31,330 bases of DNA from Bacillota bacterium (GCA_023431385.1 JAEYWA010000211.1:1-31330); one strand, 5' to 3'; positions 8,173 to 16,709 are shown, counted from the stretch's first letter. Program-made: numbers and translations. Notes: generated from the sequence alone by a model not told the origin.

Positions 8173-9057
8173 TTAATTTGATCTCGTCACCAGCGCAGAG
8201 GCTAACTCCCTGAGGAAATCCGCCCTGTTTCCGAACTGTTCCAAAAAAGCTATTCCTTCGTTAGTTACGTCGTTAAGCATTTGCTTAGATTTCTCTAAAC
8301 CGTACAGAGTTACATAGGTTGACTTGTCACTTAATGCATCACTGCCAGGCTTTTTCCCCATCTCCTCCATGCTGCCTTCAATATCTAAAATATCATCCTT
8401 TATCTGAAAAGCCAAGCCAAGATTAGCAGCATAATTTGAAAGAGCGGCAAATTGTTTCTCATCAGCACAACAAATTATTGCAGCCGCTTCAACAGGCGCT
8501 TTTATTAATGCTCCTGTTTTAAGCTTATGCATTGTTTTCAGTTCATCGCAATCAGCCCTTCTCCCCTCGCCGTTCAGGTCAATAACCTGACCGCCTATCA
8601 TTCCAAGAGAACCGGCATACTGCGCTATTACCTCCATAGCCTTGAGCTTTTTAATACTGTTTCCAGCCAGAGCGTCCTTTAGCATTGTCTCATAGGCTAG
8701 ATTTAAAAGTGCGTCCCCAGCCAGGATAGCCATTGCCTCACCAAACACCTTGTGGCTTGTGGGTTTGCCACGTCGGAAATCATCATTGTCCATGGCTGGC
8801 AGGTCATCATGTATCAGGGAATAGGTATGGATCATTTCTATGGCACATGCAAAAGCAACGACTTCCTTCAGCTCTTTTTCAAACAGCTCGGCAGTGGCTA
8901 ATGCCAAAGTGGGTCTAAGTCTTTTCCCTCCGGCCATAAGACTGTAAAGCATGGCTTCCTTAAGGCTGATATAGTATTGGTTATCAATGGAGATACTGTT
9001 TGCCAGACTTTTTTCGATAATTTCAATGTAAAATGCTTGCTTATTTTTAAAACTCAT
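8173..9057 (-). CDS. ispA: Polyprenyl (farnesyl/geranyl) diphosphate synthase
   Basis: Condenses IPP with allylic diphosphates to make C10-C15 prenyl diphosphates. The 294 residues are typical of IspA. The first aspartate-rich motif lies in DDLPAMD (84-90), the second in KDDILD (DDILD 221-225), with GGKRLRP (43-49) near the N terminus. The ATG at 9057 overlaps the xseB stop (ATGA), implying translational coupling. It is the last gene of the nusB-xseA-xseB-ispA run. A strong hairpin follows, then OLE RNA. Confidence 0.95.
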   Translation of the reverse strand: MSFKNKQAFYIEIIEKSLANSISIDNQYYISLKEAMLYSLMAGGKRLRPTLALATAELFEKELKEVVAFACAIEMIHTYSLIHDDLPAMDNDDFRRGKPTSHKVFGEAMAILAGDALLNLAYETMLKDALAGNSIKKLKAMEVIAQYAGSLGMIGGQVIDLNGEGRRADCDELKTMHKLKTGALIKAPVEAAAIICCADEKQFAALSNYAANLGLAFQIKDDILDIEGSMEEMGKKPGSDALSDKSTYVTLYGLEKSKQMLNDVTNEGIAFLEQFGNRADFLRELASALVTRSN

Positions 9058-9311
9058 AATTCAAAATCCTTTTCTACCAGATTACCTTCTTCATCCTGAA
9101 GGAGGACGGATATCTTTTTTTCAGCCTCATCAAGCTTTGCAGCGCAGTACCTTGATAATTCTATTCCTTCCTGGAAGTTACTTATTGAATCCTCTAAAGA
9201 TATATCGCCCTTCTCAAGTTTTGACACTATTTGCTCAAGTTGGCAGATAGCCTCTTCAAAGCTTTTATCATGAGAACATTTTTGCTCTGTAATATTTATA
9301 CCCTTACTCAT
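9054..9311 (-). CDS. xseB: Exodeoxyribonuclease VII small subunit
   Basis: Small helical subunit of ExoVII, which degrades single-stranded DNA from both ends. The protein is 85 residues with the family core SFEEAICQLEQIVSKLEKG and a charged helical C-terminal half. I chose the ATG at 9311 because AGGAGGAG stands just before it. An earlier in-frame start at 9371 would lie inside the end of xseA and has no site. The gene follows the xseA stop by 16 bases and overlaps ispA by the ATGA junction. Confidence 0.94.
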   Translation of the reverse strand: MSKGINITEQKCSHDKSFEEAICQLEQIVSKLEKGDISLEDSISNFQEGIELSRYCAAKLDEAEKKISVLLQDEEGNLVEKDFEL

Positions 9312-9327
9312 ATATTCTCCTCCTATG

Positions 9328-10527
9328 TTATGGTGATGTTGAAACCACCTTACAGTTAGCTTTTCCATCATTAAGGCTTATTTCCAGCATATCACCCGGC
9401 TTAACCTGTTCACGCCTGTTTACTATACCACCCTCAGAATTTCTGACAACACTGTAGCCCCTCTCCATAACTTTAAGCGGGCTAAGAGCATCCAGCTTTC
9501 CAGTCAGTAAAGCAAACTGAGATTTCTTTTCCTTAATAAGCATCTTGTTATTTCTGAATAAATGCTTAACCTCATTGTCCAGCTTCAATCTGTATTGATT
9601 AAGCCTATCGTATGGCTGTCGGAAAACCGGTCTGGATCTTATCTTCTGCAACTGATTTTCACAAAGGCTCAGCTTTTTAACAAGAGCGCTCTTTATTCTG
9701 ACATTATAGTTCTGAAGTTTGTATTTTAGGACTTCGATATCTGGTACTGCGAGCTCCGCTGCTGCTGACGGTGTCGGAGCCCGCATGTCGGATACGAAGT
9801 CACAGATGGTGAAGTCCGTTTCATGGCCTACAGCCGATATTACTGGGATTTTAGAGGCATATACACTTCTGGCTACCACCTCTTCATTGAACGCCCATAG
9901 CTCCTCCAAAGAGCCGCCGCCCCGGGCAACAATTATTACATCCACCAGTCCATGCTCATTTAGCTTATTAATAGCAGCAGCTATCTGTCCGGCGGCTTGC
10001 ACTCCCTGTACTGCTACCGGGTACAGTACCAGTTTCATTTTACTGTGTCTTCTATATGTAACATTAATGATATCTCTTATGACCGCTCCGGTTGAAGAGG
10101 TAACCACTCCTATACTCCTCGGTAGCAGTGGCAGCTTTTTCTTTATTGCAGCATCAAAAAGTCCTTCCTCCTGCAGCTTATTTTTCAGCTGTTCAAAAGC
10201 CAGGTGAAGCGCACCCAAACCATCAGGCTGCATGTCACTGGCATAAAGCTGGTACTGTCCATCCCTCTCAAAGACCGATATATACCCCGACACAATTACC
10301 TTGTTTCCGTTCTGAGGGGCAAATTTCAGTTGGTTTGCCTGTGTTTTGAACATGACACATTTAAGAATACTGTTTTCATCCTTTATGGTGAAATACATGT
10401 GTCCGGTATAATGGTGCTTAAAGTTTGATATTTCACCTCTGACAGATACACCCGATAGTATACCGTCATTTGAAATGAGTTGCTTTATATAGTTATTAAC
10501 GTCTGATACTGAAAAAACTTTATTCAA
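9328..10527 (-). CDS. xseA: Exodeoxyribonuclease VII large subunit
   Basis: Catalytic subunit of ExoVII. An N-terminal OB-fold (SVRGEISNFKHH onward, with FTIKD) is followed by the nuclease domain with RGGGSLEELWAFN and GHETDFTICDFV-DMRAPTPSAAAE, then a long coiled-coil C-terminal region. I prefer the TTG at 10527 (399 residues): AAGGAAA lies upstream and the sequence then begins close to the conserved VFSVSDVNNYI. A GTG at 10593 would add 22 residues but has no clear binding site. The genes downstream are xseB and ispA. folD, often found between nusB and xseA, is absent. Confidence 0.93.
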   Translation of the reverse strand: MNKVFSVSDVNNYIKQLISNDGILSGVSVRGEISNFKHHYTGHMYFTIKDENSILKCVMFKTQANQLKFAPQNGNKVIVSGYISVFERDGQYQLYASDMQPDGLGALHLAFEQLKNKLQEEGLFDAAIKKKLPLLPRSIGVVTSSTGAVIRDIINVTYRRHSKMKLVLYPVAVQGVQAAGQIAAAINKLNEHGLVDVIIVARGGGSLEELWAFNEEVVARSVYASKIPVISAVGHETDFTICDFVSDMRAPTPSAAAELAVPDIEVLKYKLQNYNVRIKSALVKKLSLCENQLQKIRSRPVFRQPYDRLNQYRLKLDNEVKHLFRNNKMLIKEKKSQFALLTGKLDALSPLKVMERGYSVVRNSEGGIVNRREQVKPGDMLEISLNDGKANCKVVSTSP

Positions 10528-10616
10528 TTCAAAGTTTCCTTTCTGCTTATAAATGTCCCTAACGTCAAAAAAAGATAATGCCGAATATCTCACATTACCA
10601 GTTTTTATAAACTAAG

Positions 10617-11102
10617 CTATTTATCTGATGGGCTAACCGTATCGGAATTAATGTCACTATCCGGAATATCAACAGCTATCTCTTTTCCGGACTCATTTTC
10701 CTTTGAGTCATCTTTAGTAACCTTAGCAAGTAGGCCATTTACAAAAGCACCTGCATCTTCATTACTGTATTTTTTAGCCAGTTCAACTGCTTCATTTACT
10801 GAAACACTATATGGAATATCCTCTCGATACAAAATTTCGTATATACCAATACGCAGTACTGATAAATCAATTTTAGACATTCTGTTGATTTTCCAGCCCA
10901 TAGCATATTTTTCAATAATGTTGTCCAGCATATCAATTTTTCCGCCGACTCCATCTACCACACTTCGGATATATTTTTTATCACTTCCTGTTAAGCTTTC
11001 ATCCTCAAGTACAGCTTCGATTTGTTCATTTCTATCATCTTTCTGTATTTCAAGCTGATATAGCAGTTTCATTGCAGCTTCCCTGGATGCACGGCGTCCC
11101 AT
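10617..11102 (-). CDS. nusB: Transcription antitermination factor NusB
   Basis: RNA-binding factor that joins NusE/S10 on boxA in rRNA antitermination. The start MGRRASREAAMKLLYQ is the classic NusB signature, and VNEAVELAKKYSNEDAGAFVNGLL is the conserved C-terminal helix pair (about residues 101-125). The protein has 161 residues; the last 30 or so form an acidic serine/aspartate tail beyond the usual core. The ATG at 11102 has AGGAGG nine bases upstream. It starts the nusB-xseA-xseB-ispA gene run. Confidence 0.95.
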   Translation of the reverse strand: MGRRASREAAMKLLYQLEIQKDDRNEQIEAVLEDESLTGSDKKYIRSVVDGVGGKIDMLDNIIEKYAMGWKINRMSKIDLSVLRIGIYEILYREDIPYSVSVNEAVELAKKYSNEDAGAFVNGLLAKVTKDDSKENESGKEIAVDIPDSDINSDTVSPSDK

Positions 11103-11250
11103 TAAACAATTCCTCCTATGTATATAACATATGTTTTAGTATTTTCAAACTTCAGATTTCTTATTAAGTGAAAAAGGAAAAGTGATTAGTGAACAGTTAT
11201 GTTTGATTGTCTACGTCAATCTTTTCATTATAACGGCTTACAACGTAACC

Positions 11251-11330
11251 TATCTACACCTACTCACATCTAACTTCCTCTTACTTCTAACTTCTTACCT
11301 CTTACCTCTTACTTCCTACTTCTTACCTGT
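11251..11330. repeat. Imperfect tandem heptad repeat before nusB
   Basis: Variants of a 7-base unit (CTTACCT, CTTACTT, CTAACTT on the plus strand; AGGTAAG-like purine runs on the minus strand) follow one another over about 65-80 bases. They overlap the stop codon of the DUF2273 gene. The pattern recalls the short tandemly repeated heptanucleotides known from cyanobacterial genomes. In the minus-strand mRNA it would form an unstructured purine-rich leader. A TATAAT lies at about 11228-11233 on the minus strand without a good -35. Confidence 0.7.
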
Positions 11331-11553
11331 AGGTTCCCGGAGGAAGTATCCTGTCAAGCAGGTTCTTAATATAGTCCTTATCCTGGGAAAGTCTCTTTCC
11401 TATATAGAAGCCAAAGACAACACATATAACAATAAATAATGCTTTTAAAACCCCCAACAGCAGGACAATGATTGCGATGGAAAGACCGATTCCAGCTCCG
11501 ATAATCTCGCCTTTATGCTGCCTGTAAACCTCGTAAAGTTTTTGCTTATCCAT
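11323..11553 (-). CDS. DUF2273 small membrane protein
   Basis: A 76-residue protein with two close hydrophobic segments (about 18-34 and 36-50) and a basic C-terminal tail, the DUF2273 pattern. The family is found beside amaP and Asp23 genes and is thought to belong to the same envelope-associated module; no biochemical role is established. I chose the ATG at 11553, six bases after GGAGG; longer in-frame starts lack a site. It sits 16 bases after amaP. Its stop codon falls inside the heptad repeat. Confidence 0.85.
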   Translation of the reverse strand: MDKQKLYEVYRQHKGEIIGAGIGLSIAIIVLLLGVLKALFIVICVVFGFYIGKRLSQDKDYIKNLLDRILPPGTYR

Positions 11554-11569
11554 AAATAACCTCCATATG

Positions 11570-12121
11570 CTACTCAACTCTCGAAGACTTATATCCGGTG
11601 AAAATACTTTCAATAAGTACTTTGACACTTTCAACCTGAACCCCGGTACATTCTTCCACAGAGGATTTAACTTTTACCTGCATATCCTCGGAAAGCAGTG
11701 GAATGTTTATTTCGGGAAGCACAATAGCCTTTACAGTTATGCTTACGCTTTCACCAACTTTTGTAACATATGCCTTAGAATCACGAATACCAGACAGCTT
11801 TCTAGAGGTTGCAAGAGCAATATTCTCAATGGAGTTTAAGGTAATCCTGATGTCACCATTTTTATTATACTTTATAATAGCTTTTTTATCCCCTTCGGGT
11901 TTAAAACCGGAAAGCAGAAAAGTCAGGCTCAAACAAAAGAATATTGATGCTATGATGAACATGACTATTGATGGATTTCTATAAGCTAATACTTCATTAA
12001 ATAGATATGTATATGTGTCGGTTAATATATCCGACCTTATGGTTACCAGCATTGCAAACATTGAAGCAATTGTAAGAAAGAATGCATAGATCGCAAGCAA
12101 AACTCGTAATATTATATTCAT
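11570..12121 (-). CDS. amaP: Alkaline shock response membrane anchor protein AmaP
   Basis: Membrane anchor that recruits Asp23-type proteins to the cell envelope in staphylococci. The 183 residues have two N-terminal membrane segments (about 3-28 and 50-72) and then a cytosolic domain that itself resembles Asp23 (beta-alpha pattern around SVSITVKAIVLPEI). I chose the ATG at 12121, preceded by GAGGTGGAG; an ATG 21 bases earlier lacks a site. A consensus-like promoter lies at 12209-12237. DUF2273 follows at 16 bases. Confidence 0.87.
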   Translation of the reverse strand: MNIILRVLLAIYAFFLTIASMFAMLVTIRSDILTDTYTYLFNEVLAYRNPSIVMFIIASIFFCLSLTFLLSGFKPEGDKKAIIKYNKNGDIRITLNSIENIALATSRKLSGIRDSKAYVTKVGESVSITVKAIVLPEINIPLLSEDMQVKVKSSVEECTGVQVESVKVLIESIFTGYKSSRVE

Positions 12122-12208
12122 TATGCTCCACCTCTTTTCCATTTTATAGAGAGAAACTCTGTCCTTTGTATATAACTGCTAACAGTTACTGCTAAAAGCC
12201 TTAAAATA

Positions 12209-12237
12209 ATTATACTTCAAAACTACCCTAATATCAA
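12209..12237 (-). promoter_or_regulatory. SigA-type promoter of amaP-DUF2273
   Basis: Minus strand TTGATA (12232-12237, 5 of 6) and TATAAT (12209-12214, 6 of 6) with a 17-base spacer, in the Asp23-amaP gap. This allows amaP, and perhaps nusB through ispA, to be expressed apart from the Asp23 gene. A small AACTG/CAGTT hairpin (12174-12187) lies in the leader. Confidence 0.75.
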
Positions 12238-12294
12238 ATTGCTGTATATATATGAATTTTTTGGCTCTATAATAATTATCTCCAGCAAAATTGC

Positions 12295-12690
12295 TTATAT
12301 ACTTTTATTTGGTTCAGTATCCTTTTTAATTTCCTTATCGAAATTAACTCCCTGAACATGAATATTAACTTCAATTACATTGAGCCCGGTCATTGATTGA
12401 ACGGCATTCTTGACTTTGTCCTGAATATCCCAGGCAACTTCCGGGATACGAGCACCAAATTCAACAATAATATAAAGGTCTATAGCAGCTTCTTTTTCTC
12501 CAACCTCAACCTTTACACCCTTTGAAAGATTTTTTCTACCGAGTATTTCGGCAATTCCTCCAGCAATTCCTCCACTCATTCCCGCAACTCCGGGAACATC
12601 GGTAGCAGCAATTCCTGCGATAATCGCAACAACCTCTTCAGATATTTTCACCGATCCATAATCGTCCAAAATATTCTGTTCTTCTTCCAT
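12295..12690 (-). CDS. Asp23/Gls24 family envelope stress protein
   Basis: YqhY-like member of the Asp23 family, 131 residues. It begins with GSVKISEEVVAIIAGIAATDVPGV in family form, followed by a glycine/alanine-rich stretch and the conserved IVEFGARIPEVAWDIQ and MTGLNVIEVNIHVQGV. In this gene block of Bacillus the homologue lies next to accBC and affects fatty-acid synthesis; here it precedes amaP, the anchor. I chose the ATG at 12690; the earlier ATG overlaps the GGAGAGGT ribosome binding site. Confidence 0.92.
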   Translation of the reverse strand: MEEEQNILDDYGSVKISEEVVAIIAGIAATDVPGVAGMSGGIAGGIAEILGRKNLSKGVKVEVGEKEAAIDLYIIVEFGARIPEVAWDIQDKVKNAVQSMTGLNVIEVNIHVQGVNFDKEIKKDTEPNKSI

Positions 12691-12801
12691 TATGCACCTC
12701 TCCATTTAACGGGTTAACATATATTAAGCCACAGCCTTAGTCATAAAAACCCGTAATCAAGTCAAAATGCGGTTTCAAAACGTATGGCTCAGTTTGGTAA
12801 A

Positions 12802-12842
12802 ATTATATCATTTAAGTTCACATTAATCAATCAGATTAATGT
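12802..12842 (-). promoter_or_regulatory. SigA-type promoter with overlapping palindrome, upstream of the Asp23 gene
   Basis: Minus strand TTGATT (12825-12830) and TATAAT (12802-12807) with a 17-base spacer. A perfect palindrome with arms ACATTAATC and GATTAATGT and a 5-base centre covers 12820-12842, over the -35 box, and looks like a repressor or activator site. The transcript has a leader of about 105 bases in which ACGGGTT and AACCCGT can pair just before the ribosome binding site. Confidence 0.65.
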
Positions 12843-12901
12843 TGTAAAAATCCGCTGTTCTACATACTCATACTCTATTATACCCATCAATAATATCTTA
12901 A

Positions 12902-12984
12902 ATCAAAAAGAAAAGGTTATCCTATGGAACGAATAGCGACTTCTATCTATAGCAGCTATTTCCCGTTCCTTTGTAAGATAACCT
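12902..12984 (-). terminator. Terminator of the spoIIIA operon
   Basis: A long interrupted hairpin with arms AGGTTATC/GATAACCT, GGAACG/CGTTCC and AATAGC/GCTATT lies 31 bases past the spoIIIAH stop. On the minus strand it runs into TTTTCTTTTT. It separates sporulation genes from the Asp23-amaP module. Confidence 0.85.
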
Positions 12985-13015
12985 CAATGATATTGTTGAA
13001 ATTTATGTTTGTCAA

Positions 13016-13588
13016 TTAGAAGTACTTCTTTATTACTATTTTTTCCATAGGGATATTTGCCTGTCTGGTAACGATATCTACTATCTGTGCCGTCTGCTGC
13101 TTGGTTATGGCCGGTGCTTTTACAACTATATCTACACTCCCGTCATCCCCAAACAATGCAACAACATCACTGAAGCCCTTACTTTTAATCAGGTTTTCAA
13201 TGTTTAATTCCTTTTGTGAAGTCTCAACTATCTTCATCATCTTAGCCTGAGCTTGAGTTTTAGCTTCCTTGGTAGCACTTTGATCGTCAGTTATACTCTT
13301 CATTATTTCAATATCTTTGCCTCTGACAACATCTCTGTCCATTTTTGTCTGAGCAAAGTAGTTATTTGCTTCTTTTGAAGCAGTTACTGTCTTCTCTGAA
13401 TCATCAACTGCTGCTGTACCCTCGTCTGTTACTTCATGACTGTCAACATATACAGCATCACCAATTTGAGCAGAGTCTTCCTCACTGAATTGTGAGCTCT
13501 TGTTATAGCTGTACTGTAGATAGCCTGCAATAACTAGCATCAATACAAGGGATAGTACGATAATCTGTTTTCTTTTTAAAAATTTCAT
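13016..13588 (-). CDS. spoIIIAH: Stage III sporulation protein AH
   Basis: Mother-cell membrane protein whose extracellular domain forms a ring and docks with forespore SpoIIQ in the feeding channel. The 190 residues have a basic start, one membrane segment (about 9-26), an acidic linker, and a C-terminal ring-building domain of the YscJ/FliF type (around residues 95-190). An ATG at 13588 and a GTG one codon earlier are both possible; AGGAGGG lies 8 bases before the ATG. It is 200 bases beyond spoIIIAG and ends the operon. Confidence 0.94.
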   Translation of the reverse strand: MKFLKRKQIIVLSLVLMLVIAGYLQYSYNKSSQFSEEDSAQIGDAVYVDSHEVTDEGTAAVDDSEKTVTASKEANNYFAQTKMDRDVVRGKDIEIMKSITDDQSATKEAKTQAQAKMMKIVETSQKELNIENLIKSKGFSDVVALFGDDGSVDIVVKAPAITKQQTAQIVDIVTRQANIPMEKIVIKKYF

Positions 13589-13791
13589 CACATAGACCCT
13601 CCTAACAATCTGAATAGTTTTTTAATCCTCAGGCTATGACCTTTAGGATATTTTTTCGAAATGGCGTGCCTTACCATTCCCTTCTCAAGATTATGTATAT
13701 TCACTTCCTGTACACTTTATAACGTATGGTCTTAAATAAAATTTTTGGTTTAGATTCTAATATGTGCCTCCGTTATTTCTTTTATTTGAAA

Positions 13792-14436
13792 TTAATTACT
13801 CCTCCTCTGAAAAACCTGAATTTTATGGGCAGCTACCTCTAATAACGCTTGAGCTGCTTTTGTCAGATTACTTCTTACCTCAGCATCACCTGCTCCTTCT
13901 GCAACAATAACAACACCCTTAACCTTTGGTAGTATTTCTTTCACAACAAAAGGTTTTTTCACTCCCTGGCTCTCTTCGTATACAATACTGTTTTCCTTGT
14001 TGTTTTCCTTGATATCTCTTGCACCTCCTTCCTTGTCTTTTTCCTGAGTGGTGTTTTGGCTGGTTGTTACATCTACAGCCGGTACCGACTCATTTCCCGA
14101 TACAAAGGTAATCATTACATCAACCTTTCCTGCACCATTTATCTGTGAAAGTATTGATCTCAGATTTTCCTCCATTTCACTTTTTGACTCTACATCTGTA
14201 CGTTTTATTGCTTCGGCAACTGTCTGGTCAGCAGGGGCTTGCTTTTCTCCACTGAAGGTAATGGCTGCAGGTGGAACATTATTCTTTTTTATTGTATCTT
14301 CAAAAAGTACACTTCCGGCAATCAGACAAATAACACATGCAATAGCAACTATTGCAGCTTTCTCGATTATTTTCTTACTGCCATAGCTACCTAATTTTAA
14401 TTTAATTTTTTTAACTATTTGTGTAAGCTTATTCAT
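13792..14436 (-). CDS. spoIIIAG: Stage III sporulation protein AG
   Basis: Ring-forming component of the SpoIIIA-SpoIIQ channel. The 214 residues have a single membrane segment (about 29-46), a low-complexity linker rich in K, E, N and T, and a C-terminal ring-building motif domain (KVKGVVIVAEGAGDAEVR, then an amphipathic helix). I chose the ATG at 14436 with GGGGGG upstream; the in-frame ATG 27 bases earlier has no site. The 200-base gap after it holds no gene. Its order between AF and AH fits the operon. Confidence 0.94.
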   Translation of the reverse strand: MNKLTQIVKKIKLKLGSYGSKKIIEKAAIVAIACVICLIAGSVLFEDTIKKNNVPPAAITFSGEKQAPADQTVAEAIKRTDVESKSEMEENLRSILSQINGAGKVDVMITFVSGNESVPAVDVTTSQNTTQEKDKEGGARDIKENNKENSIVYEESQGVKKPFVVKEILPKVKGVVIVAEGAGDAEVRSNLTKAAQALLEVAAHKIQVFQRRSN

Positions 14437-14541
14437 CTCACTACCCCCCGATTTATTAAGCATAAGTTATCAATAAAACATTTTTATAAATCATATTACT
14501 AAGATATTTATCAAAGCTTATATGTTTCAGTTCGGTGTTTC

Positions 14542-15180
14542 TTATGTTATTTTTACCTCTATACTGTCCTTATTTACTTCAAGAGTTTTATTTAAGCTTT
14601 GTTTAACCAGTTCCGCCAGCCTTTTATCTTCAGGTTCAATGAGCTTTAGTCCCTCCTTTTCCTTTTTTTTGCTCAGCGGTGTATTTATTTCAATTTTTTC
14701 AACGGCTACTACAGATTCAATACCGGTTTTTCCGTTTTTCTTCTTTGCCTTTTTTATTTCCACCGATATTTTTGTTATCTCTCCGAATTTCTCTGAATTA
14801 TAGTCCTCATTAATTTGAACTGTAGCCTTTGCATCTGTTATGCCTTCCAGTCTATTAGTCTCTTCTTCTATCCTTGCAGTCAGCTTGTTCTTATAAACAG
14901 AAGAAATCTGTTTTGCCTGGGTCTCCTCCAAAAGCTTGCTGCCGTTCTCAACCTCTTTTTTGTCTATATAAAAGCTGTCGGATAGAACTGCTTCACTTAA
15001 GTCATAATTTTTGCTTTTTAGCTGAAGGAAAGGATTTACCACTGCTATCAAAAGAACAAAGCCAGATACAAGAGTTATTATTTTTTTAATTTTCCCTGAA
15101 GGTATAACAATCTCAAACAAAATCAGAACAATTGAAATAATAACAATATTTATTATCCAACCCCTAAGAAATTCAAGCAT
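14542..15180 (-). CDS. spoIIIAF: Stage III sporulation protein AF
   Basis: Membrane protein of the SpoIIIA channel. The 212 residues start with two membrane helices (about 7-26 and 34-50), followed by a charged soluble domain with an alternating beta-alpha pattern, as in B. subtilis SpoIIIAF. The ATG at 15180 has AGGAGG five bases upstream, and a perfect hairpin (15192-15208) abuts that site. It is separated from spoIIIAE by an unusually long structured spacer. Confidence 0.92.
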   Translation of the reverse strand: MLEFLRGWIINIVIISIVLILFEIVIPSGKIKKIITLVSGFVLLIAVVNPFLQLKSKNYDLSEAVLSDSFYIDKKEVENGSKLLEETQAKQISSVYKNKLTARIEEETNRLEGITDAKATVQINEDYNSEKFGEITKISVEIKKAKKKNGKTGIESVVAVEKIEINTPLSKKKEKEGLKLIEPEDKRLAELVKQSLNKTLEVNKDSIEVKIT

Positions 15181-15395
15181 ATTAACCTCCTAAGCCATAT
15201 TATGGCTTTGAGCCAACATTGTGGCCACAAAATGTAATGAAATATATATCCTTTGTCGCAATGTGCGAATAAAGGAGGTTAATTGGCCATGTGCGCTTTC
15301 AAAATATTTAATAGTATATTTGAATATTTCGCACGGCCACAAATTCTAGGTTAGTTTGGAAGACGAGCATTAGCGAAGTCTTTCAAGCTAACCTC
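15181..15395. other. Highly structured spacer inside the spoIIIA operon
   Basis: The 215 bases between spoIIIAE and spoIIIAF carry at least four inverted repeats: AAGCCATA/TATGGCTT (15192-15208); CCTTT-TCGCA/TGCGA-AAAGG (15250-15275); TGGCC-GTGCG/CGCAC-GGCCA (15284-15339); and a 17-bp stem at 15348-15394 (two C-A mismatches as minus-strand RNA, fully paired with two G-U pairs as plus-strand RNA). On the plus strand AGGAGG (15273-15278) precedes an ATG at 15289 opening a 21-codon frame (MCAFKIFNSIFEYFARPQIL..). Role unknown. It could be a small repetitive element or an RNA processing region. Confidence 0.5.
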
Positions 15396-16709
15396 CTACC
15401 TTATCATGGCTGATACATTTGAGGAACTTATAACAACTGTAATGGCAATCAAAAACATAACTGCTACAGCAGCTGTTACACCCAAAATGTATGTCATGGA
15501 ACCTGCCATATCATTAAGACAATTCGTTATTTTTTTATCCGATATAGGCTCAACAAAAGCACAGGCCAGTTTGTACAGCATTATCATTGCAAGTATCTTC
15601 AAAAGTGGTGCCAGGCAGATTATAATTATTCCGATCATTGCAACTAACCCTGAAGCGTTTTTAATTACCAAAGTACAACCTACAACTGTATCTGCGGCAT
15701 CCGCCAGATATTTCCCCACAACAGGGATAAAAGTTCCCAGAGCATATTTGGCTGTTTTGCTTGTAACACCATCAACTACAGCTCCCATTGATCCCTGTAT
15801 TGATACTATTGCTATAAAAACAGTAAGTATCAGTCCCAGCCCCCAGGTGCATATTTGTTTTAAAAAGCCTGATAGTCTTGTAAGCTGTACCTTGTCAGAT
15901 ATGTTGTTTACAATGTTCAATACCGTGACTATAAATATCAGAGGTATAAAAAAGTTTTTAATTGCTGTAGCTCCAATTTCAACGAGCATTACGAGAATAG
16001 GTTGAAAAACTCCTGCCGAAGTAAAGTTTCCGGTTGAGACCAGAAGTGTTACCAAAACTGGAATAATAGAATGCATAAAGGTTACCATGTTATTTATGAT
16101 ATCGGTGCACATTTGCATTACACTACTGAAGCTGACCATCAGCACAGAAACTATTACTATGTAACATACAAAAAAGGCCAGTTCCCCTACGCTTTCACTT
16201 AAAAAAGAATTTTGGAGATTCTTTAGTATGGCACAAATTATCGCAAGAATAACTATTTTTAGTAGAATGTCAAAATTAAGGAATACTTCCTCAAGCAAGT
16301 ACTTAATTGCCTTGTTCAGGAGACTCTTAGGGCTGAAATCTAATTCTCCCTTTGCAGCACTGCTAATAATCTCTTCAGGATTGAATTCAGGGAATAATTT
16401 TTTTGTATCATCGTTATAAAACTGCCTTAGGCTGTCATTTATTACAGCACTATCATTGGACCGGAGCTGTTCGTTTATTATATTTGATGTATCATCCACA
16501 GAATTCAGTTCAGCAGATTTAGCAGTACTTGGTTTTGTTGACGTTGCTTCTGCAGAACTTGCATCCGATCTATTCGCATCGGATGAACTAGTATCAACCG
16601 CAATTACTCCAATTGGAGTAAATAGACAGAATAGTATTACAATTAATAATACAATTGCTTTTACTTTATTCACTTTAATAGCTATTTTCGAATCTGTTTT
16701 CCTTGGCAT
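15396..16709 (-). CDS. spoIIIAE: Stage III sporulation protein AE
   Basis: Polytopic membrane protein of the SpoIIIA complex, 437 residues. A basic head and cleavable signal-like segment (about 17-38) is followed by a Ser/Ala/Thr/Asp low-complexity stretch (39-70), a charged region, and then six or more membrane helices from about residue 145 to the C terminus. The family is thought to act as a transporter-like core of the channel. The ATG at 16709 follows GGGAGG. It lies 66 bases after spoIIIAD. Confidence 0.94.
   Translation of the reverse strand: MPRKTDSKIAIKVNKVKAIVLLIVILFCLFTPIGVIAVDTSSSDANRSDASSAEATSTKPSTAKSAELNSVDDTSNIINEQLRSNDSAVINDSLRQFYNDDTKKLFPEFNPEEIISSAAKGELDFSPKSLLNKAIKYLLEEVFLNFDILLKIVILAIICAILKNLQNSFLSESVGELAFFVCYIVIVSVLMVSFSSVMQMCTDIINNMVTFMHSIIPVLVTLLVSTGNFTSAGVFQPILVMLVEIGATAIKNFFIPLIFIVTVLNIVNNISDKVQLTRLSGFLKQICTWGLGLILTVFIAIVSIQGSMGAVVDGVTSKTAKYALGTFIPVVGKYLADAADTVVGCTLVIKNASGLVAMIGIIIICLAPLLKILAMIMLYKLACAFVEPISDKKITNCLNDMAGSMTYILGVTAAVAVMFLIAITVVISSSNVSAMIR

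Noticed and set aside
9719..10207. Plus-strand frame of 162 codons opposite xseA
   Set aside because: Antisense shadow of conserved xseA motifs, with serine- and threonine-rich nonsense composition.
11251..11330. CRISPR-like repeats
   Set aside because: Units are only about 7 bases, back to back without spacers, so this is a tandem repeat and not a CRISPR array.
15406..16005. Long plus-strand frame of 199 codons opposite spoIIIAE
   Set aside because: It is the antisense shadow of a clear spoIIIAE gene; no ribosome binding site or recognisable protein.
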